This document shows, piece after piece, positions 1 to 7,170 of a DNA stretch of 64,000 nt. Every line of letters begins with the position of its first letter. The stretch's first letter is position 1. A model generated the notes under the pieces. The model saw only the letters and a program-made list of their open reading frames with translations. It had not been told where the DNA came from and searched no databases. Both the position numbers and the translations under genes were made by a program. The stretch lies in assembly GCF_042429435.1 (NCBI RefSeq), contig NZ_JBHMAF010000008.1; one strand, written 5' to 3'. Source of the DNA: Ectobacillus funiculus. GTDB lineage: Bacteria > Bacillota > Bacilli > Bacillales > Bacillaceae_G.

Positions 1-168
1 AGTCTGAATCCAATGCAACATAGTCTTATTTTCTATCTCGAATGTTATGGAAACCAACCTAACCTACAAAAGGATCAAAAAACTTGGGGTATGTGCATGG
101 ATTACATCGGAGATTGTAAAAGCCTTTTCGCTAATAAAAGAGATATGCGTCTCTTTGATTTTCTATAA
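1..168 (+). CDS. C-terminal end of a gene cut by the window edge
   Basis: Frame 1 is open from the first base to a TAA at 166-168, giving 55 residues with no start inside the window that can be trusted. The stretch holds two Trp/Cys-rich turns (KTWGMCMDYIGDC) and ends in LFDFL. I do not recognise the family. It is followed by about 115 AT-rich bases before the next gene. That a whole frame stays open in such AT-rich DNA suggests a real gene end, but this is weak evidence. Confidence 0.35.
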   Translation, partial: SLNPMQHSLIFYLECYGNQPNLQKDQKTWGMCMDYIGDCKSLFANKRDMRLFDFL

Positions 169-284
169 TTGTATGATTTTTTGTTTTGTTGCAATAGCTA
201 TGTATTCATTAGATGTTTTATAAAATTTACATTAAGTGGTTAATTTAATACAGTAGACAATCCAAGGGATAAGAGGTATCTCCA

Positions 285-1373
285 ATGGAAAATGCAAGAA
301 TATCGCTTTTTCAATTATTTACCCTACTTGTATTCTTTATTGTAGGAACTACTGTTATGTTTCCTTTAGCATCCGATGCGAAGCAGGCTGCTTGGGTTGC
401 TGTTCTCTTTGCTATGTTAGGGGGGATAGCTTTATTTGAACTGTACCAATATTTGTACCGCCAGTATCCCGACCTTCTCTTTGCTGATTACACCAAAAGA
501 ATTTTAGGAAAATATGTCGGCACTATAATAGGAATTTCTTATACTGTGTTCTTTTTGTATGGCGCCGCACGAGATGTAAGGGATGGGATGGAACTACTCT
601 CTTTGAAGTTTTCGGAAACCCCGATAACCTTTTTAGGAGGGCTCTTAATCTTAGTCATTATGTATGGCCTATATATGGGGATAGAAGTGATTTCTAGATG
701 CAGCGAAATATTATTTGTCATTTTATTAGGTATGGGTATTTTGTTTGCTGTATTTGTATTTGTTTCAGGAATAGTCAAGCTAGAAAATTTATTGCCCATA
801 CTGGAGCCAGGCTGGAAAACGATTATAAGCACAGCTATGAAGGAATCATGGATGGCGCCTTTTGGAGAAGTAGTTTGCTTCACTGCGATTTTTCCATATT
901 TGAATAGAGCGAATGGACAGTTGAGGGTAGGACTTGGAGGAGTAATTGCTGGAGGGCTCTTTCTAGCATTTGCTCATGCGCTAACTATCGCTGTGATCGG
1001 GAGTAGAGCAAGAGATAACGCCATATCACCGTTGCTGAAGATGGTGCAACAGGTCAATGTAGGTGATTTTATCCAACGATTAGATTCGTTTTTCATGATC
1101 TGGTTGATTATAAACGACTTTTTTAAAATCACTATCTTCATGTATGCAGCTGTTATGTGTGGGACGACTCTTCTGAAAATATCAAAAAATGTGTTGATTC
1201 TTCCTATGGGGGCTGTTGTTTTATGTACCTCTATTTTTTTTGCGGATAGTTATGCTGCCCATATGGAGCAAAGCGACTTTGTTCTTAAAAATATTTATCC
1301 GATATTTGGAGCTTACATCCCAGTTCTATTATGCGTAGTATTATATATCCGTCGGAAATTTGGGGAATATTAA
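285..1373 (+). CDS. GerAB/YndE-family spore germination permease (orphan)
   Basis: 362 residues, about ten hydrophobic segments and little else, with the N-terminal layout (ISLFQLFTLLVFFIVGTTV) typical of GerAB-type subunits of nutrient germinant receptors. These belong to the APC-like transporter superfamily and sit in the inner spore membrane with GerAA and GerAC. Length agrees with the family (about 360-370). The ATG at 285 follows a purine-rich AAGAGG. No gerAA or gerAC lies beside it in this window, so it is either an orphan subunit or the rest lies upstream of base 1. The family call is firm; the germinant cannot be deduced. Confidence 0.85.
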   Translation: MENARISLFQLFTLLVFFIVGTTVMFPLASDAKQAAWVAVLFAMLGGIALFELYQYLYRQYPDLLFADYTKRILGKYVGTIIGISYTVFFLYGAARDVRDGMELLSLKFSETPITFLGGLLILVIMYGLYMGIEVISRCSEILFVILLGMGILFAVFVFVSGIVKLENLLPILEPGWKTIISTAMKESWMAPFGEVVCFTAIFPYLNRANGQLRVGLGGVIAGGLFLAFAHALTIAVIGSRARDNAISPLLKMVQQVNVGDFIQRLDSFFMIWLIINDFFKITIFMYAAVMCGTTLLKISKNVLILPMGAVVLCTSIFFADSYAAHMEQSDFVLKNIYPIFGAYIPVLLCVVLYIRRKFGEY

Positions 1374-1603
1374 GTATGGTGCCTATGGAAAGCTAATGAA
1401 AGATTATTTTTTGAAAATAAACTGGAGGTAAAGCGCCTAAAGGCAGACTTTACAATATCATTGCAAATATCAACGATTGGCATAGAATTGTGGTCAAAGG
1501 TCTCTTCTAGACTAAAAACGCAATTACTCATGTCTAAAAAAACGCATTATATCAAGGTTTTTCTATTGAAAAATAGTAAGGAATCGTTTAGAATGTATAC
1601 AAC

Positions 1604-1671
1604 TAAATTGTATAACCTCATAGATATGGTATGAGGGTCTCTACCAGGAACCGTAAAATCCTGATTACAAA
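1604..1671 (+). promoter_or_regulatory. Adenine-sensing purine riboswitch aptamer
   Basis: The purine aptamer is complete: P2 CCTCAT/ATGAGG closing the loop AGATATGGT, the core GTCTCTACC, P3 CAGGA/TCCTG closing the loop with CCGTAA, and J3/1 GATTA. The two loops carry the GATATGG and CCGTAA kissing-loop sequences of the family. The discriminator position reads T (GATTA) rather than C (GACTA), which specifies adenine over guanine. P1 is short (TTGTA/TACAA). The next gene is adenine deaminase. Confidence 0.93.
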
Positions 1672-1712
1672 TAAGTGTATTTTTTACATTTATTTGTAAT
1701 CAGGATTTTTTT
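1656..1712 (+). terminator. Intrinsic terminator of the adenine riboswitch (expression platform)
   Basis: A perfect stem of about 22 bp (AATCCTGATTACAAATAAG and its complement) followed by seven T. Its 5' arm is the 3' half of the aptamer (P3 3' strand, J3/1, P1 3' strand), so aptamer folding and terminator folding exclude each other. This is the arrangement of an ON switch, as in B. subtilis pbuE: bound adenine should allow read-through into the deaminase gene. Confidence 0.9.
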
Positions 1713-1713
1713 G

Positions 1714-1843
1714 TACTTTAAGAAAAGAAAAATTTCCATCTAGAAACGAATTCGACGTAGCAGGAAATTTTAGGGGCAAAATGTAATTGAAACTACACTT
1801 CTGTCTTCGACTAATGGATCGCCAATCGGCAAGTTTTCCTTAT
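1714..1843 (+). repeat. Dispersed ~135-bp structured repeat (family A), diverged copy
   Basis: Carries the family core AATTTCCATCTAGAAACGAA, GACGTAGC, GGAAATTTTAGG and the terminal part TCGCCAATCGGCAAGTTTTCC, with several substitutions and a weakened final hairpin. It lies directly after the riboswitch terminator and before the deaminase gene, that is inside the mRNA leader. Confidence 0.8.
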
Positions 1844-1896
1844 TAATTAAGCTGGTAGAACAATTTGAAAAAAATTAGTAAAGGAGTAATTTCATA

Positions 1897-3636
1897 ATGG
1901 TGGATTTTTCAATATTAGAAAGAAGAATTTTGGTAGCGGGTAAAAAGATCCCTGCAGATGTGGTTATCAAGCAGGGTAAGATTTTAAATGTGTTCACAGG
2001 AGAATTTATGGAAGGCGATATTGCTATAGTTGATGGAATGATTGCAGGAATCGGTTCATATGCAGGCAATGAAGTCATTGATGCGAAAGGTAAGATCATC
2101 GTTCCTGGGTTTATTGATGGCCACGTTCATATTGAAAGCTCGATGCTGCTTCCTCGGGAATTTGCAAAAGTTGTTCTTCAGCACGGGGTAACTACCGTCA
2201 TTACTGATCCTCATGAAATTGCGAATGTAGCGGGAACGGAGGGGATTCAATACATGCTTGATGATTCTAAAGATTTACCTTTAGATATCTTTGTAATGTT
2301 GCCTTCCTGTGTTCCAGCAACTCCCTTCGAAACTAATGGTGCAAGGCTTGATGCTGAACAGTTACTTCCTTTCATGACTCATCCGCAAGTTCTAGGACTT
2401 GCTGAAGTTATGGATTTTCCTTCTGTAGCGTCTGCGAATAAGAGCATGGTAGATAAATTAGCTGCGACTCAATCGTATGGCGGTGTAATTGATGGGCATG
2501 CAGCCGGGATTGGCAGAGAAGATTTGAACATTTACATGTCGGCAGGAATTAGAACGGATCATGAAAGTGTAAATAGCAAAGAAGCAAAAGACCGTTTAGA
2601 TCTAGGGATGTATCTTATGATTAGAGAGGGCACTGTAGCAAAAGACTTAGAAGAGCTAATGCCCGTGATTACAGTTCAAAATTCTAGAAGGTGCTTGTTT
2701 GTTACAGATGATAAACTTTTAGATGATTTAATTGAAGAAGGAAGCGTAGATCACATCGTAAGACTTGCTATTCAGAAGGGATTAAATCCTATTCTTGCAA
2801 TACAAATGGTGACTTTGAATACAGCAGAGTGTTTCGGTCTTCGTAATTTAGGGGCTGTTGCACCTGGGTATCAGGCGGATTTTCTGCTTCTTGATGATTT
2901 AGAAAGTGTAGCTATTCATCAAGTTTATAAAAAAGGAAAATGCATTGTTGATAAAGGTCAGATAAACCATGCGGAATTTCCAAAGGTTCAAAATCCAAGC
3001 GCTTCACTTCCTAAGCTACATTCAAAAAAAGTGACATTGAAAGATATAGAAATTCCGTTATGTTCAAGCACTTGTAATATTATTGAAATTATTCCTAATA
3101 GTTTGAGGACCCATCATCGAAGAGAATCCGTAAAAGTACAGGATGGAGTTTTTTGTCCTTCTACTGAAAACGACCTGCTAAAATTAGCAGTAATTGAAAG
3201 ACATAAAGCTACAGGAAATGTTGGTTTAGGGATTGTAAAAGGGTTTCAGCTGCAAAAAGGTGCAATTGCCAGTACAGTAGCCCATGATTCACATAATATT
3301 GTGGTGGTCGGTGCATCTGATCAAGAAATGCTTGTAGCGGTTGAACATGTAATTAAAACAAATGGGGGATTAGTTGTTGTTGATGGAAAAGAGGTTTTGG
3401 CTGCCCTTGACCTTCCAGTCGCGGGATTAATGTCAGAGGATACATCCGAGGCTGTTTATCAAGCGTTAAAAACATTGAATAGCGCTCTTACTAGTATTGG
3501 TTCGCCAAAAACCTTTAATCCTTTTTTGATGCTATCATTTTTGACACTTACAGTAATACCGGAATTGAAATTAACAGATAAAGGGTTGTTTGCATTCAAT
3601 TCCTTTTCGCATATTGATGTCTCTGTAAAAGAGTAA
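1897..3636 (+). CDS. ade: Adenine deaminase (adenine to hypoxanthine)
   Basis: 579 residues, the usual length of the bacterial adenine deaminase (Ade/AdeC) of the amidohydrolase superfamily. It deaminates adenine to hypoxanthine for purine salvage. Visible metal-ligand motifs: the HxH in DGHVHIESS (about residue 75), Glu/His in ITDPHEI, LAEVMD, GHAAGI and DHES, and the C-terminal Ade domain with AHDSHNIVVVG. The ATG at 1897 follows AAAGGAGTAATTTC. Transcription is controlled by the adenine riboswitch just upstream, so the enzyme should be made when its substrate is abundant. A strong terminator follows. Confidence 0.95.
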   Translation: MVDFSILERRILVAGKKIPADVVIKQGKILNVFTGEFMEGDIAIVDGMIAGIGSYAGNEVIDAKGKIIVPGFIDGHVHIESSMLLPREFAKVVLQHGVTTVITDPHEIANVAGTEGIQYMLDDSKDLPLDIFVMLPSCVPATPFETNGARLDAEQLLPFMTHPQVLGLAEVMDFPSVASANKSMVDKLAATQSYGGVIDGHAAGIGREDLNIYMSAGIRTDHESVNSKEAKDRLDLGMYLMIREGTVAKDLEELMPVITVQNSRRCLFVTDDKLLDDLIEEGSVDHIVRLAIQKGLNPILAIQMVTLNTAECFGLRNLGAVAPGYQADFLLLDDLESVAIHQVYKKGKCIVDKGQINHAEFPKVQNPSASLPKLHSKKVTLKDIEIPLCSSTCNIIEIIPNSLRTHHRRESVKVQDGVFCPSTENDLLKLAVIERHKATGNVGLGIVKGFQLQKGAIASTVAHDSHNIVVVGASDQEMLVAVEHVIKTNGGLVVVDGKEVLAALDLPVAGLMSEDTSEAVYQALKTLNSALTSIGSPKTFNPFLMLSFLTLTVIPELKLTDKGLFAFNSFSHIDVSVKE

Positions 3637-3648
3637 TGCAACAAAAGT

Positions 3649-3688
3649 CCCATTTCTCAATTTTAATGCTGAGAAATGGGATTTTTAT
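3649..3688 (+). terminator. Intrinsic terminator after ade
   Basis: TCCCATTTCTCA paired with TGAGAAATGGGA, followed by TTTTTA, 12 bases after the ade stop codon. Confidence 0.9.
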
Positions 3689-3752
3689 TACATTTTAAGA
3701 AGGATAAATTTCCCGCTAGAAGCAAACTCGAAGCAGCGGGAAATTTTAACAA
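3689..3752 (+). repeat. Family A repeat, left-half copy
   Basis: Contains ATTTTAAGAAGGATAAATTT, CCCGCTAGAAG, and the pairing arm GCAGCGGGAAATTTTA. The right half with the terminator-like hairpin is missing. It is fused to the ade terminator and lies in the 3' region of the convergent amidinohydrolase gene. Confidence 0.75.
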
Positions 3753-3829
3753 AGCTAAACAAGTATTGGTGAAGAAGTCCGATAACAATAGATAACGGGT
3801 ATGTATCGTTTTGTTTTGATGCTGTCTCA

Positions 3830-4690
3830 TTACATTTCCTCTCGTAAAATGGGGAGCGTACAACAACGGAACGAGCCTCCAGATTTAATGATCTCTGTAA
3901 TGTCTACCTCAATCACTTGATATCCACGGTTTTGAAGCTGCTTGTTCACCTTTTCGTTAATTGGCAGGCTCAACACTTTTTTATTGCCGATTGACAGCAC
4001 ATTTGTACCTAATGTGAATTGTTCTTCTTCAGTTACTTCAATTAAGTCATAACGGGATGCTAATAAATCTGCTTCTTTTTTATTAATGACCCCAGGGAAA
4101 ATTAGTGCTTCAGTTGGTGATAAAATATTGAATACACAATCTAAGTGTAAATATTTCTCAGTGAAAGGGATAGGAATTACCTCGTATTCAGGTAACAATG
4201 TTTGCAAATGATGGATAGCCTTTTTATTGGTTCGGTTACTTACTCCTGCATAGATAGTGTTACGATCGATGAGGACATCACCACCCTCGATATGATCCCT
4301 TTTTAAGTTATCAAAGACGATTTGTTCTTTTTCCAGCCATTGTTTCAAGAATTGTTCTTCACCTTGTCTAATATTGCTTGCCATTTCAGCGACAAATACC
4401 TTTTGTCCAATTGTAAATCCGATATCGCGAGTAAATACCTGTTCTGGATATCTTTTGTGGGAAGGGAGAAGAATAACCTCAACTCCATGATCACGCAATG
4501 TTTGAACAAATTGTTTATGTTGCTTCATAGCAAGTTCGATATGAATGTTCTCATTTTTAAAATGTTTCTGGGTTTCATTTATCACTTCCCGTATTGTCAT
4601 ATATTGAGGCTGACATAAAATTACTTTGATCAGTCTGTCATACTCGCTAGAGCAAGACACTTTGAAAGCTGATTCTGGAATTACCGGCAT
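3830..4690 (-). CDS. YkgA/DDAH-like amidinohydrolase (arginine deiminase superfamily)
   Basis: 286 residues of the guanidino-group modifying superfamily. The expected pattern is present: FTRDIGF near residue 90, EGGD (about 140), HLDCVF (about 183) and a C-terminal GGSFRCCTLP with the nucleophilic Cys. Closest known relatives are B. subtilis YkgA and dimethylarginine dimethylaminohydrolases. The substrate is not certain; a free or methylated arginine-type guanidine is likely. ATG 4690 follows AGGAGG. It is a single gene facing ade; their ends are separated by about 190 bp holding the ade terminator and a repeat remnant. Confidence 0.85.
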   Translation of the reverse strand: MPVIPESAFKVSCSSEYDRLIKVILCQPQYMTIREVINETQKHFKNENIHIELAMKQHKQFVQTLRDHGVEVILLPSHKRYPEQVFTRDIGFTIGQKVFVAEMASNIRQGEEQFLKQWLEKEQIVFDNLKRDHIEGGDVLIDRNTIYAGVSNRTNKKAIHHLQTLLPEYEVIPIPFTEKYLHLDCVFNILSPTEALIFPGVINKKEADLLASRYDLIEVTEEEQFTLGTNVLSIGNKKVLSLPINEKVNKQLQNRGYQVIEVDITEIIKSGGSFRCCTLPILREEM

Positions 4691-4861
4691 AATAAGTCCT
4701 CCTGAAAATGCTTTTACTCATACTATTCCCAACGATATATACAGAATAACCATAGGTAATGTTGAAATTTATGCCTTGTAATGTGTATAGGAAACAAATG
4801 TGATAAACGAGGAGTTCCTAGACTTTAAAGGCATGAACTGCCTAACGTTTAATGAAATACC

Positions 4862-4901
4862 AAAAGAAGGCGAGCACAAATGCTATGCTCGCCTTCTTTT
4901 T
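4862..4901 (-). terminator. Intrinsic terminator (bidirectional-looking)
   Basis: AAAAGAAGGCGAGCA pairs with TGCTCGCCTTCTTTT; T-tracts exist on both strands. On the minus strand it lies downstream of the small ORF 4949-5068, which supports transcription of that region. Confidence 0.85.
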
Positions 4902-4948
4902 ACAGCACGACAATGCGTATTAGATAGTACTTATCGAATATTCAAGGC

Positions 4949-5068
4949 TTAAGTCAAAGCAGGCATTTTTAGCAACCATCTTAGCTTAGAGGTCGCTTTA
5001 TCGATAAAAAATGCGGCTTTAATCATAGTAATAGTTAAAGTTGAGAATAAGCTGAAAAGAATATTCAA
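4949..5068 (-). CDS. Possible 39-residue hydrophobic peptide
   Basis: Translated from TTG at 5068 it reads MNILFSLFSTLTITMIKAAF... and ends in LLKMPALT: one hydrophobic segment and a basic tail. A GGGGGG ribosome binding site lies 8 bases upstream, and a strong terminator follows on the same strand at 4862-4901. The family is not recognised. Short membrane peptides of this kind are common in Bacillus, but the TTG start and small size keep this tentative. Confidence 0.4.
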   Translation of the reverse strand: MNILFSLFSTLTITMIKAAFFIDKATSKLRWLLKMPALT

Positions 5069-5161
5069 AGTATATCCCCCCACATTGAAGTATAGTGTTA
5101 CAGAATAACACTATACTTATTGTTTGTCTAAAAAGCATATTTATGTAGTGATAAATTTTAA

Positions 5162-5300
5162 TAAAGAAAACTCGCCGATTGGCGAGCTCTGCTCTTGGGC
5201 GAAGACAGAGGCGTAGTTGCCTTTAGACTGTATTCCTAAAATTTCCAACTACGTCGAATTCACCTTCTAGCTGGAAATTTATACTTTCCTACAGTGTAAA
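5162..5300 (-). repeat. Family A repeat, full-length copy in reverse orientation
   Basis: Reverse complement of the family consensus from AAAGAAAACTCGCCGATTGG to CTTTCCTACAGTGTAAA; the only full-length copy in minus orientation in the window. Bases 5300-5543 beyond it show no gene or recognisable site. Confidence 0.92.
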
Positions 5301-5543
5301 AATCCATAGAAAGTCACTATACCTATTGCAAACAACATGCTACAAGTCGACTGTAACGTATCTAATGAGAAATATTCTAAGTTACGAATGGGCAAATCGC
5401 TACGTTTTCTGTTGCTCGTTACCGTATCATTCGCATACGAGTAAAAAGACAAAGGTTCAATCCTGATAGAGCTTCTGATGGCGGTGTTTGAAGAGAAGAC
5501 TAGAAAATATTTTTAGAAAATGGATAGCTCTCATTTTATACAA

Positions 5544-5852
5544 TTATTGGTCCCCTGTAGGCTGTAACTTTAATGCTTGATCAGCCATATTCGTATCTAC
5601 TTGCACCTGCTTAGACGTATCAAGAGGAAAATAATACCCTTTATTCACCATATAATCGGAAATTTGCTTATGAAAGTTAATGCAATCCTCTAAATGCTGA
5701 GTTAATGTACTCCGTATCTCAGGAGTAGCTGTTTCCGTAATAGCTAATGCATACTGTTTAATTGCAGACTTTGCCGCAATTAGCATATCCGTTGCAATGA
5801 CTTGCTCTGTTAATGAACTCATTCCAGATAGCTTTCCAATAAAAGGATTCAT
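5544..5852 (-). CDS. CotF-family spore coat protein (C-terminal-type unit)
   Basis: 102 residues, helical, with the coat F pattern LTEQVIATDMLIAAKSAIKQ followed by AITETATPEIRSTLTQHL and a YMVNKGYYFP segment. This matches the second half of CotF-type coat proteins, which have a ferritin-like helical bundle and are layered on the spore. Its ATG overlaps the stop of the upstream gene (ATGA), so the two are translationally coupled. A second pair with the same layout lies directly upstream (6091-6594), pointing to a duplication of the two-gene unit. Confidence 0.85.
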   Translation of the reverse strand: MNPFIGKLSGMSSLTEQVIATDMLIAAKSAIKQYALAITETATPEIRSTLTQHLEDCINFHKQISDYMVNKGYYFPLDTSKQVQVDTNMADQALKLQPTGDQ

Positions 5853-6055
5853 TGTACAAGTCCCCCATTTGTTAAGTGGTTTTTTAGATCCGTAGCATGC
5901 CGAGCAGACATATCAACATCATCTTGCATCATTTTCTTTAGCTGTTCGTCTGTTACTAATTTTTGCATAGCAGATGACTTTGTTACACATAAACTTTTAA
6001 ATACTAGCAGTTCATGTAGCTCTAATAATTCGTGTACACCCAACTGTTCACGCAT
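5849..6055 (-). CDS. CotF-type short coat protein (N-terminal-type unit)
   Basis: 68 residues with the LGVHELLELHELLVFKSLC pattern seen at the beginning of CotF-type proteins, then a basic amphipathic helix ending in DLKNHLTNGG. It overlaps the following CotF unit by four bases. The same motif (FGVHEITDMREILNFKVACL) opens the paralogue at 6379-6594. Together with 5544-5852 it looks like a coat F protein encoded as two chains. Confidence 0.75.
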   Translation of the reverse strand: MREQLGVHELLELHELLVFKSLCVTKSSAMQKLVTDEQLKKMMQDDVDMSARHATDLKNHLTNGGLVQ

Positions 6056-6090
6056 TTATTTCACCTCAAACTTCTTTTGTTTACATAATA

Positions 6091-6363
6091 TTATTGCTGT
6101 AAAGCTTCAGCGGCATATGAAATATCCTTTTGCAGCTGCTGGGGGATATTGTAAGCATCATAAATCCCTCTATTCTGAAGAAAGCCATAAATTTGCTCAT
6201 GCTGCGTAATCGCTTTTTGTAACTCTTTATGATAAAACGTATGTATCTCGGGTGATGAAGCCTCTGTAATCGCAGCAGCAAAATCCTTAATCGCAGCCTT
6301 TGTTTCAAACAGCATATCCGTTGCAATGACATGGTCTATAAAGCTTAATTGTTTTTTATTCAT
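6091..6363 (-). CDS. CotF-family spore coat protein (C-terminal-type unit), paralogue
   Basis: 90 residues. LSFIDHVIATDMLFETKAAI and AITEASSPEIHTFYHKEL align residue for residue with the gene at 5544-5852, and the C-terminal FLQNRGIYDAYN segment corresponds to YMVNKGYYFP. It is in the same direction and probably in one transcript with its neighbours (gaps of 35 and 15 bases). Expression in the sporulating mother cell is expected from the family; I see no clear promoter. Confidence 0.85.
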   Translation of the reverse strand: MNKKQLSFIDHVIATDMLFETKAAIKDFAAAITEASSPEIHTFYHKELQKAITQHEQIYGFLQNRGIYDAYNIPQQLQKDISYAAEALQQ

Positions 6364-6378
6364 TATCGTACGTTCTCC

Positions 6379-6594
6379 TTATTGCTTCATTTGCGTAGCT
6401 GCAGTACTAAGAAATGTTTTCATCTCGCTAATTGTTTCCGTTCCTTGGCGAATTCCTTGCTCAATAAGCATCTTTAACTCTACATTTTCTGTTTGCTGTA
6501 ATCGTGATTTTGCTTCTACTAAACAAGCCACCTTAAAATTAAGAATCTCACGCATATCTGTAATCTCGTGCACACCGAAATGTTGGCTCTCCAT
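6379..6594 (-). CDS. CotF-type short coat protein (N-terminal-type unit), paralogue
   Basis: 71 residues beginning MESQHFGVHEITDMREILNF, matching the 68-residue protein at 5849-6055 in length and motif. It is the first gene of the four-gene coat cluster; AAAGGAGAGATAAT precedes the start. Confidence 0.75.
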   Translation of the reverse strand: MESQHFGVHEITDMREILNFKVACLVEAKSRLQQTENVELKMLIEQGIRQGTETISEMKTFLSTAATQMKQ

Positions 6595-6661
6595 TATTAT
6601 CTCTCCTTTACTTGCCGCACAGCATGGAGGTAGTTTTTGTTCAGGGAAAGGAAAATATTCT

Positions 6662-6711
6662 CACACTTTAAGAAAGTATAACTTTTCGAGCCTTGTCCGC
6701 TTTTCTTAATC
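6662..6711 (+). repeat. Family B dispersed repeat, internally deleted copy
   Basis: Ends match the long copy at 42969-43125: it begins TAAGAAAGTATAACTTTTCG and ends CCTTGTCCGCTTTTCTTAAT, but about 110 internal bases are missing. The final CTTGTCCGCTTTTCTT block is, from memory, widespread between Bacillus genes. Confidence 0.7.
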
Positions 6712-6759
6712 GAGATGGTTTTTTGGCTTGGCTAGCTTAGTGTTCACAATTCAGTAGTA

Positions 6760-6941
6760 TTGACGAGACAGAACGGAGAAAATGGTTTACAATATAAAGA
6801 AGGATTACGGATAGAGGAAGCATTTGCTTTTATAGAGCAGCAAGCTTCCTTGTATCTATACAACATTCGTTTGTTTCGTATAGTGATGAAGTAGATGTCA
6901 GAAGTCAATGGTTACAGCAAGAAAGCTGTGTTTATTATTAA
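6760..6941 (+). pseudogene. Probable gene remnant with a frameshift
   Basis: One frame (TTG 6760 to TAG 6894) reads LTRQNGENGLQYKEGLRIEE and on through a QQASLYLYNIRLFR segment. The next frame continues from about 6882 as SDEVDVRSQWLQQESCVYY and stops at 6941. Both look protein-like and join across a shift near 6880. No parent family is recognised. The rest of 6942-7100 holds no credible gene. Confidence 0.3.
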
Positions 6942-7100
6942 ACAAATAACTGAATCGACAATATTTGAGCATGTATTTATCGGGACGCCTTTAATCTATT
7001 TAAGTATGGGAAGGATTTCAATTCTAGTACGATATATGCGCGTTGTTATATTAAAATATCGCTTTCTAGGAAGTATGTTTTAATTTTCAATAAAAATACC

Positions 7101-7130
7101 ATACAAAATATTTTCTGAATTTTGTATAAT
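7101..7130 (+). promoter_or_regulatory. ilvA promoter region with CodY-like box
   Basis: A perfect inverted repeat ATACAAAAT/ATTTTGTAT (7101-7109, 7119-7127) flanks TATTTTCTGAATTTT (7109-7123), which differs at three of 15 positions from the CodY consensus AATTTTCWGAAAATT. A -10 TATAAT at 7125-7130 overlaps the right arm, so a bound repressor would block the promoter. CodY control of branched-chain amino acid genes is established in Bacillus; its action here is inferred. Confidence 0.55.
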
Positions 7131-7170
7131 ATGTAACATAGAAAATTCGAAGTAAGGCAGGTACGAAACA

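Noticed and set aside
6895..7083. 62-codon ORF upstream of ilvA
   Set aside because: No ribosome binding site, very AT-rich composition and no protein-like pattern; overlaps the likely gene remnant in another frame.
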